A stretch of 64,000 nt of DNA from NCBI GenBank assembly GCA_946902985.2, contig OX336388.2, positions 222,850,467 to 222,914,466 on the forward strand, written 5' to 3'. Shown piece after piece: positions 9,840 through 19,648 of this stretch (its first letter is position 1; every line of letters starts with the position of its first letter). A program made the translations under genes and the position numbers. Origin of the DNA: Meconema thalassinum. Its lineage: Eukaryota > Arthropoda > Insecta > Orthoptera > Tettigoniidae. The notes below the pieces were generated by a model. The model did no database searches, was not told the DNA's origin, and worked only from the letters and a program-made list of their open reading frames with translations.

Positions 9840-11003
9840 ATGTAATGTGTTGGAGAGTAACACTGTCACCCGTGAGGTCCCAGTTCGAATCTTGTCTGAC
9901 ACTCTTGGCTGCCACCTCTGAGGTTCCAGATCGAATCCTGTCTCTGCAAAGAAAGTAACGAAGTTACAAACCTCATAGCGAAGTGGCTAATATTCTTGGA
10001 TGTCACCCCTGAGGTCCCTATTCGAAACCTGTCTCTGCTAAGATGGTAATGGCATTGCTAATCTCCTGGTGAAGTGGCAAATACGCTTGGCTGTCACCCC
10101 TGAGGTCCCTGTTCGAAACCTGTATCTGCTAAGATGGTAATGGCATTGCTAATCTCGAGGCGAAGTGGCTAACACTCTTGGCTGTCACCCCTGAGGTCCC
10201 TGTTCGAATCCTGTCTCTGCAAAAGGGTAACAAAGTTACAAACCTCAAGGCGAGGTGGCTAACACTGTTGGCTGTCACCCCTGAGGTTCCAGTTCGAATC
10301 CTGTCTCTGTTAAAGAGGGTAACGACGTTACAAACCTCATGGTGAAGTGGCTAACACTCTTGGCTGTCACCCCTGAGGTTCCAATTCGAATCATGTCTCT
10401 GCTAAAAGGGTAATGACCTCAAGGCGAAATGGCTAACACTCTTGGCTGTCATCCCTGAGGTTCCAGTTCGAATCCTGTCTCTGTTAAAGAGGGTAACGAC
10501 GTTACAAACCTCACGGCGAAGTGGCTAAAACTCTTGGCCGTCACCTCTGCAGTCCCAGTTAGATCCCTGTCTCTGCTAAGAGGGTAATGACGTTTCTGAC
10601 CTCATGGCGAAATGGCTAACGCTCTTGGCTGTCACCCCTGAGGTTCCAGTTCGAATCATGTCTCTGCTAAAAGTGTAATGACCTCATGGCAAAATGGCTA
10701 ATACTCTTGGCTGTCACCCCTGTGGTACCAGTTCAAATCGTGTCTCTATTAAGAGGGTAACGATGTTACGAACATCATGATGAAGTGGCTAACACTCTTG
10801 GCTGTCACCCCTGAGGTTTCAGTTCAAATCCTGTCTCTGCTAAGAGGGTAATGACCTCAAGGCGAAGTGGCTAACAACACCCCTGAGGTTCCAGTTCGAA
10901 TCCTGTCTCTGTTAAAGAGGGTAACGACGTTACAAACCTCATGGTGAAGTGGTTAACACTCTTGGCTGTCACCGCTGAGGTCCCAGTTCGAAACCTAATC
11001 ACA
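9840..11003 (+). repeat. Tandem array of about 13-14 tRNA-like units (81-93 bp)
   Basis: Each unit reads roughly GGCGAAGTGGCTAACACTC, then TTGGCTGTCACCCCTGAGG, then TTCCAGTTCGAATCCTGTC. This contains an A-box-like (TGGCTAACACTCTTGG) and a B-box-like (GTTCGAATCC) element at tRNA spacing, resembling a serine or leucine type tRNA body. Units start near 9975, 10069, 10158, 10248, 10340, 10420, 10513, 10604, 10685, 10776, 10857 and 10938, with one or two degenerate units before. Long units (90-93 bp) carry an extra GTTAC-containing linker and short ones (80-82 bp) lack it; the two partly alternate. Acceptor stems are not convincing, so these are not called functional tRNA genes. Confidence 0.85.
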
Positions 11004-11537
11004 GATAGACCCCCAGTTATCAAACGTATCCATGTTGAATACCTAAACTACATGCGACGGAAGCATTTTAACATGTGAGTTACTGTTATTGTTTTAAACG
11101 GAATAATATGTTACGTTAGATAGTTCCTTGAATGATCCCATTGTTAAGTCAAGCAACATAAAGAGACTGCTCTCAGCACGTGGTTTCAAAGAGATGCTGT
11201 TAAGCAAGTGTAGCGTTAATAGAGATAACAGCAGCAGCCCTGGGTGCGTGTCCAGTGCGCACTTCCCATGGCCTCCTGAGAACAAGTGCTGAGTGCGCGC
11301 GAGCACGTTTGATTGGCCACCGATCGTGATAGCCACGGCCTCCTGCAGTTGATAAGACAAGCGGGCTGGCGCACTGCGCTGCACCTCCCATCTCCCACTT
11401 CCCCACCCCCACAACAACAACAAAAAAACAACAACAAAAATATACACGTCCAGTCCTTTCAGCTGTCGATAGCTTCAAACGACAAGTAACGAGATTTCTA
11501 TACCCCGCTTCTACGGGATTGGTCGCTGTTGTTGATT
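11004..11537. other. No gene seen
   Basis: Short frames only, including an (AAC)n/(CAACAA) run near 11410-11440. Confidence 0.55.
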
Positions 11538-11645
11538 GATTGATTGATTTAGTGGCTTTGTGACATCTAGGTCATGAAGCCCCGTGTACTTGGGAGTGTC
11601 CGTGTGTGTGTGTGTAATTTGCTTGATAACCTGTGTTATTATAAT
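11538..11645 (-). mobile_element. SINE-A-related tail fragment
   Basis: TGATTGATTGATTTAGTGGC... then CATGAAGCCCCGTGTACTT and GATAACCTGTGTTATT parallel the SINE-A tail region, with a (TGAT)n rather than (TTGG)n tail. It is a divergent subfamily or an older copy. Confidence 0.6.
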
Positions 11646-12334
11646 AATAGTCTAATAAAAAAAGATACGAGCCTTACAGTAGTCGCAAAACTACAAGCTT
11701 CCTTCCCTCCTATTACATTAATAATTCATAATACCAAAGTGACACACAACGTCGACAGTACTCTCAAATACTGTGAGCACATTCCTCAGTAACTATAACA
11801 TTCATTATTCTCAAGGCTCTCATACAGTTCGTCGTAAACAATCAAAACATGGCTTCCTACAATCATGAAATTGACCTAGTCTCACATATGATGAAAATAC
11901 AGCTTTTATTCCACTCATATAACAACATTCTGTTATGCATTTAATATTTGACTACTCACCCACAGCTTGACAATAATGCCGCTTACTTAAATGTCATTTG
12001 TCGTCTTTATCCTACCCCTTGTGATATTCAACCTTGAACGTGAAGCTTCATAAACTGCTCAATGACAAATGAAAGTCGGTGAAACATTTGCCACTGGTTT
12101 GACACCAGTGCCTGCTAAATGCACTGCCTACTGTATTGCCATAACATTCTCGCGCTACAGAGCACACACTGCCTTGTTTCCAATACACACATTTTCAATT
12201 GTACATCCAGCTGGCAGTGCGTCTTCACTTCCGTCCGATCCACTTCCGCCCGATTCACTTCCGCCCCCAATTTTCAAAATCACTCCCACAAAACTATCCA
12301 GCAACCGAGCGGAAAGATGATACACATCAATAAT
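11646..12334. other. No gene seen
   Basis: AT-rich unique-looking sequence without recognisable domains. Confidence 0.55.
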
Positions 12335-12335
12335 A

Positions 12336-12703
12336 TAGTATGGCCTCGGCTGCCGGGTGCAAGCTTTGTTATTTGACACCCAAAGGGTAGCTTGAATATC
12401 GAATTTCGTTGTTCCTTGAAGCACTATGAAAATCAAGGAGGTTAGATATCTAAGCTCCTTGAACACTACAGCGCTTTCTAGTAGAGAAATGAGGAACTTT
12501 GTGTTGGCGGAAATTCCCGAGATTAATTTTGCCATTATGAACACGGCCTACTGAATTGAAATGGGTTCTTTGACATGCTAACATCGTATGACATGCGTGT
12601 CGTAATTTTTGCCGCCTTTCAAAAATCACCTACCACGGCCAGGAGCGAACCTGTAAGCTGGGGGTTGGTAGACCGACACGTTGAACACTCACCCACAGTG
12701 GCA
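12336..12703 (-). mobile_element. SINE-F copy (tRNA-derived)
   Basis: On the minus strand it starts with a tRNA-like head (CCACTGTGGGTGAGTG...; B-box-like AGGTTCGCTCCTGGCC), continues with AAGTGATTTTTGAAAGGCGG and GCAAAATTAATCTCGGGA, and ends near GCACCCGGCAGCCGAGGCC. It matches copies at 25999, 40958 and 62103. A SINE-A-like scrap (GTGTTATTGTGATGGCTG) follows at 12711-12732, so the copy sits beside or inside an older SINE-A. Confidence 0.85.
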
Positions 12704-12741
12704 ATCCCCTGTGTTATTGTGATGGCTGTATTAGCCGCCCA

Positions 12742-13545
12742 GGGGCTCACATCTAGTGGGACGTCGGTTGGCGACCACGGGACCCCAGCTGAGTCCGGCA
12801 TTGCTTCCACTTACTTGTGCCGGGCTCCTCGCCGTCTTCTTTCCTGTCGACCTCTCTTGATCAACTCTTGTTCTCTTCCGACCCCGACGGTATTAGGTTA
12901 TCCGAGGCCTAGGGAGTCTCTTCCTTTCCCGCCTTAATTGGCCCTTGTTCATCTTTCCTGATCTCTCGTTCTTCGAGGGATCAGCCTTCCTTTTCTTTTC
13001 ATGTTATCTGCCCTCTGCTCAAGGCCCTCAAGGAGGCTGGGTGTATGTAGTCTCACCACTTCTGGTGCACCCTGGATAGTGCTACACCCTCAGGGGCTCA
13101 CAGTATCTCCTGCCCTCTGCTCAAGGCCCTCAAGGAGGCAGGGTGTGTGTAGCCCCACCACTTTTGGTGCACCCTGGATAGTGCTACACCCTCAGAGGCT
13201 CACAGTATCTCCTGCCTTCTGCTCAAGACCCTCAAGGAGGCAGGGTGTGTGTAGCCCCACCACTTCTGGTGCACCCTGGATATTGCTACACCCTCAGGGA
13301 CTCACAGTATCTCCTGCCTTCTGCTCAAGGCCCTCAAGGAGGCAGGGTGTGTGTAGCCCCACCACTTCTGGTGCACCCTGGATATTGCCACACCCTCAGA
13401 GGCTCACAGTATCTCCTGCCTTCTGCACAAGGCCCTCAAGGAGGCAGGGTGTGTGTAGCCCCACCACTTCTGGTGCACCCTGGATAGTGCTACACCCTCA
13501 ACGGCTCACGTCTGGTGAGTTTGGGAGTTGGCGATCCCACTGGTC
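12742..13545 (+). mobile_element. family E copy 2, 3'-truncated, with internal expansion
   Basis: Begins AGGGGCTCACATCTAGTGGG region and follows the E consensus up to the module containing CTCAAGGCCCTCAAGGAGG, which is amplified (see next entry). After TTGGGAGTTGGCGATCCCAC the match stops at about 13545, so the 3' stem-loop and (ATC)n tail are missing. This loss is unusual, because retroposons more often lose their 5' end. Confidence 0.85.
13001..13510. repeat. 102-bp tandem repeat inside family E (5 units)
   Basis: CC[CT]TCTGC marks recur at 13011, 13113, 13215, 13317 and 13419, an exact 102-bp spacing. Other E copies have one unit. Because 102 is divisible by three, plus-strand frames stay open for up to 192 codons, but they restate the repeat and no other E copy supports coding. 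Confidence 0.93.
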
Positions 13546-14500
13546 CGATTTACATGAAATTTTACTTGGAAGTAGCTGATTTACCTGGTTAACATATAGG
13601 CTGCTTTTGATTTCGATACTTTGCAGTATTTAACGATGGCGACCATTTTAGTGACGTCACTACACCCTTTGGTTTCAAACTTTCATATTTCCATTTCAAA
13701 TAAAAAGAGAACTCTAAGAAATAGCAAACTTTTGATGGCATATACGAGGTTTAAAATGTCCTTATCACTTTTCGTGTATCTCCAACGGTTAGCGAGTAAA
13801 ACCTAAATCTGTGCAATAAAACACGGTCAACGCCGAGCGGTGTAGTTGGACAAAATGTTCCATCCTTACTCTTCCTCCGCGCAGCACCTCGCCTATCCCC
13901 TGATATAACTGTCACCTTCACATTTTAATTTATTCGCGACCCGCAGCGAAGCATGGAATATGTCTGATAACCCATATGTTATTTTGCTGTCTGTTTTAAT
14001 GTGTGCAATTTTAGAAGTGGTCCTGGCCGCAAGCTAAATTTGAAGTGTGTAACGAATGAAATCCAATGTGGTGATCAAACCCTCATTTTCTCAGTTCTGT
14101 TCAGGATGTCCCGTTTGATCACTCAGATCAGAATAGTATCTTGATAAAGCTGAAAATCGAACCCGAGGACTTAGGGGAGGAGTGTCAATAAGTTCATGCA
14201 GTTCATTAAAAGCAGTTGAGAAAATATAGATAAAATGAAAATTCATACCGTGAAATATCCACCATTCCTGTATTAAATTTAATAGTAGACTATATTATTC
14301 AATATTAATGTTCAATACTATTGTGAGTAGATCAAGGTCATCTGGAACCAGGCCAGTTAATAGCTGATTCAATAATGCTAGCGCATGCAGCTGTCGAATA
14401 GGTGATTCATACGATTCATTTTGCTGACGCTCAATTCGTGCGTGATAGCCAGTTGTAGCTGTCCGCGGTCTGAGGCTGGCGTGACACGGGATGCGCCCTA
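13546..14500. other. No gene seen
   Basis: Unique-looking sequence. A short SINE-A-like scrap (GATAACCCATATGTTATTTTG) lies near 13973. No domain recognised. Confidence 0.55.
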
Positions 14501-14505
14501 ACTAC

Positions 14506-15110
14506 CTGACACGACCTTCTGCAATACATTTCATGTTTTATTGTATTCTGTTTATAGCAGGATGAATCTGACTTTATAACACAGCCTCCTGCTATCTATA
14601 CTTATAGCAGGATGTGTCTGACTACTTTACACTGACTCCTGCAATCTATACTGCTCGGGTCTAAGCTGCTTGGACCTGAGAGGAATGAGCATCGCAGACT
14701 ATGAGTAGTGGTGGTGACGAGTAATGAGGTTGCTCGGTCCTTGCGTAGTAACAGAAGCAAATACATTCGTCGGTGACTCACTCACTCATTCCCAACGCCA
14801 CACTGGTTTCAGAAAAGGCCCTATGTTAGCAGTATTGGAATAAACGAGAATGTCAGGTAAGACGGCGGGCTGTCGACAGGCTTGTCAATTCTCGCCGGGT
14901 CCTACCCTGCCTCTGCCCTTCATCCCGCAAGTTCACAGAGCTTAGACCCGAGCAGTACTTATAGCAGGATGTGTCTGACTACGTTACACTGCCTCCTGCA
15001 ATCTATACGTATAGCAGAATGCGTCTGACTACTTGACATGATCTCCTGCAATCTATACCTACAGAATGATGCATCTGACAACATGACACATCTAGTTACC
15101 ATAGCAATAA
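14506..15110. repeat. 50-bp tandem repeat split by a MITE
   Basis: TATAGCAGGATGTGTCTGACTA...CTCCTGCAATCTATAC repeats with a 50-bp period: landmarks at 14554 and 14604, then 14961, 15011 and 15061 after the inserted element at 14651-14955. Outer units are degenerate. No coding content. Confidence 0.88.
14651..14955. mobile_element. 305-bp MITE with 17-bp perfect TIRs and TA duplication
   Basis: CTGCTCGGGTCTAAGCT at 14651-14667 is perfectly inverted at 14939-14955. TA flanks both sides (14649-14650, 14956-14957), and removing the element with one TA restores the 50-bp repeat unit. The TA duplication suggests Tc1/mariner mobilisation. The interior is GC-richer than its surroundings and encodes nothing recognisable. 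The perfect TIRs imply fairly recent insertion. Confidence 0.92.
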
Positions 15111-15871
15111 TACTATGGTACACTATTGTTCAAGTGCATTTATCCGACTCGGCGACGAATTTCCGATACTTCAAGTTACCATGGCAACAAGCGCACCTAT
15201 CCGGCTCGTTGACAAAATATATGATTTTAAAGGTATTGAAAGGAGTCTCAAGAATAAGTTACATTGATGTTACTGTAATATAATAATGCACATTTGAAAA
15301 TTCCTCTAATAATCGCTTTCTTCTTTAATTTGTTTCCATAACCAATGACAGGTAATAGTTCGAGTTATAGCCTACCATTGAAATAACGATTATTTCTTTC
15401 CCATCGGCATTGTTTCAAATTTCAGATCCCATTTCAACAGACAGACAGATAATTCAGTAATCATATCATGGCCAGTTTTCACAGGCCATATTTACTGTCT
15501 AGCCAAAGAGCGTATGCACATCAATGTATCTTGATCTCCCTACGGTACATTCGTCATATGAAGCATTATTACCATCCATCCGTCTACATATTAGCTCTGC
15601 CTACACACTGATAGAATTTCAAATTCATAAATAATGTAAAAGATTCCCTCAATTCAAATGAGGGTTCAAGCAGAATAAAGTTCTGTTGATAGATAGTTGG
15701 TATATTTTGTTTGATGGAGAATGATTGGCGATCGATTTGCCAGTGGGTTTGCATAATAAAGTCGTAATCCCAAATGCACGATAGCTTTATCATGTGTCTG
15801 GACTACGGGAAGAAGTTATCAGGAGGGATGAATTATTCTCTAGGCCTAGCCTATTGGTTGACTGTTATTGA
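15111..15871. other. No gene seen
   Basis: AT-rich sequence without recognisable coding or repeat content. Confidence 0.55.
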
Positions 15872-15873
15872 TA

Positions 15874-16302
15874 AGGTGCGTTCAAAAAGTAACAAGCTGG
15901 AGGTATACTCACAGAAACCAGTACCTGTATGTTAGAAGTATTGGCCCTGGCTGTTGAGGCACTTGTCCCACTGTGACACGAGGCGGTGAATGGCTGTCTT
16001 ATAAAATTCCCTGGGCTGCGATGTGAACCAGTTCCGCACGTACAGCTGGACGTCGGCTTCCGAGGTGAATCGTTGGCCCCGCAGAGCCCTTTTCAGGGGA
16101 CTAAACATGGCGTAATCACAGGGAGAGAGGTCTGGACTGTATGGAGAGTGGCCGAGAACCTCCCATTTGAATTTCTGCAGGAGTGCCTCGACTGTGTTGG
16201 CCGTATGAGGTCGTGCGTTGTCGTGGAGCGACCACGGCGGCTATGGCGTTCACTGTCACTCGGCGGTCCTGGGTAATGAGTGCATCAACCAGCTGGATTG
16301 GC
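15874..16302 (-). mobile_element. mariner deletion derivative, truncated
   Basis: One terminal repeat (AGGTGCGTTCAAAAAGTAAC) is preceded by TA at 15872-15873. The sequence reads inward on the minus strand as the transposase 3' half, then jumps at about 16227-16233 to the N-terminal region (complement of CACGGCGGCTATGGCGTTC). The junction is base-for-base the one in the element at 30999. The match ends at about 16302, so the 5' end is lost. Confidence 0.9.
15932..16302 (-). pseudogene. mariner transposase, deleted
   Basis: The stop codon is at 15934-15932. Minus-strand residues include PYSPDLSPCDYAMFSPLKRA (third catalytic aspartate) and the C-terminal segment with NWFTSQPREFYKTAIHRLVS. The second-aspartate block lies at the deletion junction, where the frame changes. 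Not functional. Confidence 0.82.
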
Positions 16303-16319
16303 TATTATAGAGGGGTCAC

Positions 16320-16715
16320 TTTCTGAATCCGGGAAGCGGTCGTGGAAGTTAGGTACCATCCCGGCATTTGCCTGGAATAGAAGTGGGAAACCACGGAAGG
16401 CTGAGGTAGGAATCGAACCCGCCTCCTCTCAGTTTTGCCTCACGAGACTGAGTGTACCTCGTTCTAGCCTACAGACCAGAATTACATTTTCTTGTCAGAG
16501 CTGGGAATCAAACCCGGACCTTCGCGGTGACAGCCACAACGCAACGATGCGCAGGCCTACGTGTTTTTTTTTTAAACCTCGTGAACATGAGCCACGGGAC
16601 CTCCATATTTACATGGAATCTGAACCACATGACACTTCATTTCGATAATTTCACAGGCGTTGACCGGGGTGCGCCTTGGTCAGAGGCAAGCAGCTTGACC
16701 ACTGCACCAATACTC
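16320..16715 (-). mobile_element. dimeric tRNA-derived SINE (SINE-G type)
   Basis: Two minus-strand B-box-like sequences occur about 100 bp apart: the complement of GAGGTAGGAATCGAACCCGC (16402-16421) and of GGGAATCAAACCCGGACC (16503-16520). Between and around them lie blocks shared with 27780, 47450 and 60950 (CCATCCCGGCATTTGCCTGG, GTGGGAAACCACGG). This arrangement suggests a two-headed SINE or a SINE inserted in a SINE. Confidence 0.7.
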
Positions 16716-16950
16716 CTCCATGTTAGAAAAGGGTTTCCATGGTTTCCCATTTCTACTCCGGAATGGTTCCATGGCCACCTCCATCCCAATCCTCGTCTCA
16801 ATTACAAATACGCATACGAATAGACACCACAATAAAACACGTTATCAGGCACGGTGCTGAAATAACCGCGATGTCCAAGCCAATTCAAATATCTTAAAAA
16901 TTCCTCAGTATGCTCTTCTTCGGAGAGAAAGTAAAACTGGCGCTCCCCAA

Positions 16951-17640
16951 GGGGCTCACATCTAGTGGGACGTGGGTTGGCGACCACGGGGTCTCCAGCT
17001 GAGTCCGGCATTGCTTCCACTTACTTGTGCCGGGCTCCTCTCTGTCTTCTTTCCTGTCGACCTCACTTGGTCAACTCTTGTTCTCTTCCGACCCCGACGG
17101 TATTAGGGTATCCGAGGTCTACGGAGTCTCTTCCTTTCCCGCCTTAATTGGCCCTTTACTAACCTTTTCTGATTCCCTCCTTCTGCGAGGGGTCAGCCTT
17201 CTTTTTTTTTCCTGTTATCTCCTGCCTTCTGATCAAGGCCCTCAAGGAGGCCGGGTGTGTATAGACCCAACACTTCTGGTGCACCCTGGATATTGCTACA
17301 CCCTCAGGGGCTCACGGCTGGTGAGTTCGGGAGTTGGTGACCCCGAGGGATTCCTGAGCTGGCTCCAGTTTCCCCTTTTTGTCCCTTACCTGTGGGGAGG
17401 ACACCCTCCTCTTTCACTTTCCCATCTGCCTTTCATGGCTCTCCTTCTCTCCAAGTCCCTCAATCCGCATTCTTCGAGGGTTGAGGGCATTTCTTTTCCT
17501 CCTGTCCTTTATTTGCCTTACTCTCCTTTAGTTTTCCATTTCTTCTTCTAGGTTAGTAGTTAGTTTTAGTTTTAAGTTTGCATTTCATTTGCCGATAGCC
17601 TAGATGTTAGGCCCCTTAAAAGAACAATTATCATCATCAT
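16951..17640 (+). mobile_element. family E copy 3
   Basis: Runs from GGGGCTCACATCTAGTGGG through all consensus blocks to GATAGCCTAGATGTTAGGCCCC and an (ATC)n tail near 17628-17643. The left arm of its 3' stem-loop is mutated (TTTGCCGATAGCC), whereas the copies inserted just downstream keep a perfect stem. Confidence 0.9.
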
Positions 17641-17724
17641 CATCTTCACGATCACCCACACCATCAGGGGCCGATAACCTAGATGTTAGGCCCCTTAAAA
17701 CAACAAGTATCATCATCATCATAA
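17641..17724 (+). mobile_element. 5'-truncated family E copy landed in an E tail
   Basis: Directly after the (ATC)n tail of copy 3 a second E 3' end begins (CTTCACGATCACCCACACC), with a perfect AGGGGCC...GGCCCCT stem (17666-17695) and its own (ATC)n tail. It looks like an insertion into the tail of an earlier copy. Confidence 0.8.
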
Positions 17725-17858
17725 AACTGGTGGGCCCATGCCATAGATTTATGGCATGAAAAAAACCCTTCCACTAACCACAGTACAATTGCGTGAAGCT
17801 AAATTTCTAGGTCAGATTTGATTAACGCTCTATTAAGTTCCAACGTTCACCGCCAGGT

Positions 17859-17921
17859 CAGGGGCCGATAACCTAGATGTTAGGCCCCTTAAAACAACAA
17901 TTATCATCATCATCATCATCA
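17859..17921 (+). mobile_element. 63-bp family E 3' tail insertion with 12-bp TSD
   Basis: TCACCGCCAGGT flanks both sides (17847-17858, 17922-17933). The insert holds only the E stem-loop plus AAAACAACAATT(ATC)n. It is direct evidence that this end is where reverse transcription starts and that E moves by retroposition. Confidence 0.93.
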
Positions 17922-17963
17922 TCACCGCCAGGTACATTTTGCGGTGGCATCTAATAGCCAAGT

Positions 17964-18256
17964 AGCCGGCCCCGTGGTGTTGGGGTAGCACGCCTGCCTC
18001 TCACTCAGAGGCCCCGGGTTTAGTTCCCAGCTCCGTCAGGGATTTTAGAAACTGACGTGAGGGATGGAACGGGGTGCACTCAGCTTAGTGAGGACAATTG
18101 AGTAGCTGTCTGACAGTGAGGCGGCCACGAAACCCAAGATTAACGGCCGAGGGGACCCGACGCGCTTACCCCAATATCTGCAGGCCAAATGGCTGGGCAG
18201 AGGTCGCTGGTTAGGCCTAGGCTGTCATGGGCTGTAGTGTCAGGGGTTATTAATAG
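17964..18256 (+). mobile_element. SINE-B copy 1 (tRNA-derived) with 9-bp TSD
   Basis: Flanked by TAGCCAAGT (17955-17963, 18257-18265). The head AGCCGGCCCCGTGGTGTTGG, then GGTAGCACGCCTGCC (A-box-like) and GGTTTAGTTCCCAGC (B-box-like) fit a tRNA origin. The body includes GGGATTTTAGAAACTGACG and CCAATATCTGCAGGCCAAAT. The tail is a short TTATTAATA. Confidence 0.92.
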
Positions 18257-18475
18257 TAGCCAAGTTCACAGCTAGGTGTTGTTGACGGTAGCATTTGGTA
18301 GCAAAAGTAGGAACTACTTTAAATTGATCGTCTGTAGTCCATACCTGAATTACAGATAACACACACTAATACAGCCATCACAATTAACACCGGTTATCCG
18401 ACAGATTGTACACACACCCAAAGTACACGGGGCTACATGACTACGTTGTCGCAGTCCCTAAACTAAGGAACCAAC

Positions 18476-18819
18476 GGGTGAGTTAGCCGTGGTCGTTACG
18501 GCATGACTGCTGGCAGTCGCTCACATCCGGGAGGCGAGGAGGTTCGAAACCCCCGCCGGCAACCTTGAAGGTGGTCTTCTGTGGTTTCCCATCTTCCTTC
18601 CAGGCAAATGCCAGGGTTGGTCCCTAACTATAGGCCACAGCCGATACCTTCCAACTCATCGACCTTCCATTCCAACTTTCCTCCCCAACGGTACTTGTAG
18701 CTCACCCATTGGGTGTCCGTCTCGAAGCAGCTACAACACTGGCGAGCCGAACATGCCCTCGGACACTCCCGGCACTAAAAGCCATACGCTAATTTAAAAA
18801 AATATAAAATAAAAAAACC
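18476..18819 (+). mobile_element. SINE-C copy 1 (tRNA-derived) with 13-bp TSD
   Basis: Flanked by CTAAGGAACCAAC (18463-18475 and 18820-18832), which is the tail of SINE-A copy 2. The head GGGTGAGTTAGCCGTGGTCG ... GAGGTTCGAAACCCCC contains A- and B-box-like elements with a long spacer, like a class II tRNA. The body includes TCTTCTGTGGTTTCCCATC and CACTCCCGGCACTAAAAGCC. The tail is A-rich (AAAATATAAAATAAAAAAA). Confidence 0.93.
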
Positions 18820-18838
18820 CTAAGGAACCAACCAACTC

Positions 18839-19205
18839 AAATATCAAAGATCCTTGACAAGGAAAGCAAGGAATGTGGTCTGATATGTCGCGTAGTAATG
18901 CAGCACAGCACAGCACAAGGTGCTACCCCCACCACACCGCACGGCCAGTTCCATCTGCCGCGCGCTTCGCCTATCAACACAGGCGGCCTTTTTCTTTTAA
19001 CTCCTTGAGCTCAATCGGTTCAATGAAATCAACAAAGTACTCACATGTAAAAAAGATTCCAATAACAAAGACTGGTTCCTAGTAATGAAGCGGTTGATTG
19101 CAAAAGTGTCTCTATTCGATGCCCTGGCAAGTTTTAACATTGGACATAATATTCGCTCAATGAGTAAGTTACTTAATAGACTAACCCTGTCATGCAGAAA
19201 AATAA
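18839..19205. other. No gene seen
   Basis: Short spacer without recognisable features. Confidence 0.55.
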
Positions 19206-19308
19206 TTCGGTTGGTTGGTTCCTCAGTTTAGGGGCTGCGACAACGCGGTCATGTAGCCCCGTGTACTTTGGGTGTGTGTAGAATCTGTCTGATAACTAGG
19301 GCCCGGAT
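19206..19308 (-). mobile_element. SINE-A copy 3, tail end only
   Basis: GGTTGGTTGGTTCCTCAG to GAATCTGTCTGATAAC matches the SINE-A 3' portion and stops abruptly at TAGGGCCCGG. Either it is a 5'-truncated insertion or it is cut by the sequence beginning at 19307. Confidence 0.85.
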
Positions 19309-19648
19309 GTTGATGGCGTAAAAAAGTTTAAAAAAAATGCACTTAAAATTTTCAAAAATGGCCGTAATAAATGTCCTAAGAATTCGAAAAATGCGCTATA
19401 AAATGGAGAAAATGATCTTATAATAAACTCACCGATATTTCAAAAATGGCATCTTGCCCCCAAACTGAAAAGTCATTTAAAATATATTTCTTGCACTCAA
19501 CAAAAGGTTTATGTTCACTGAAGTCTGAGTTGCCCCTCTTAACACAGATTAAATTGTACAAATTTTGAATAAATAATTAAATTTTAAGGTGGAAGCCGAA
19601 ATATTAAAAAAATACCAAAAAATAATTAAACAAAAAAAAAGTAATAAT
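19307..19648. other. Unpaired hAT-like end and A-rich sequence
   Basis: Begins TAGGGCCCGGATGTTGATGG, close to the TIR of the hAT element that starts at 19649, but no matching inverted end was found downstream. The rest is A-rich. It may be one half of an older hAT into which the second element jumped. Confidence 0.4.

Larger units (their letters stand above)
17727..18838 (+). mobile_element. SINE-A copy 2, host of three nested insertions
   Basis: SINE-A sequence starts at GGTGGGCCCATGCCATAG and ends in CTAAGGAACCAACCAAC, but is interrupted at 17859-17921 (family E tail), 17964-18256 (SINE-B) and 18476-18819 (SINE-C). Each interruption is bounded by a repeat of SINE-A sequence (12, 9 and 13 bp), and removing them restores a continuous SINE-A. 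The 5' end is truncated. Confidence 0.92.

Noticed and set aside
9840..11003. Cluster of functional tRNA genes
   Set aside because: Promoter boxes are visible, but acceptor and anticodon stems do not pair convincingly in the units examined by eye.
13001..13579. 192-codon proline/serine-rich ORF
   Set aside because: Artefact of the 102-bp repeat inside a non-coding retroposon; other copies do not keep it.
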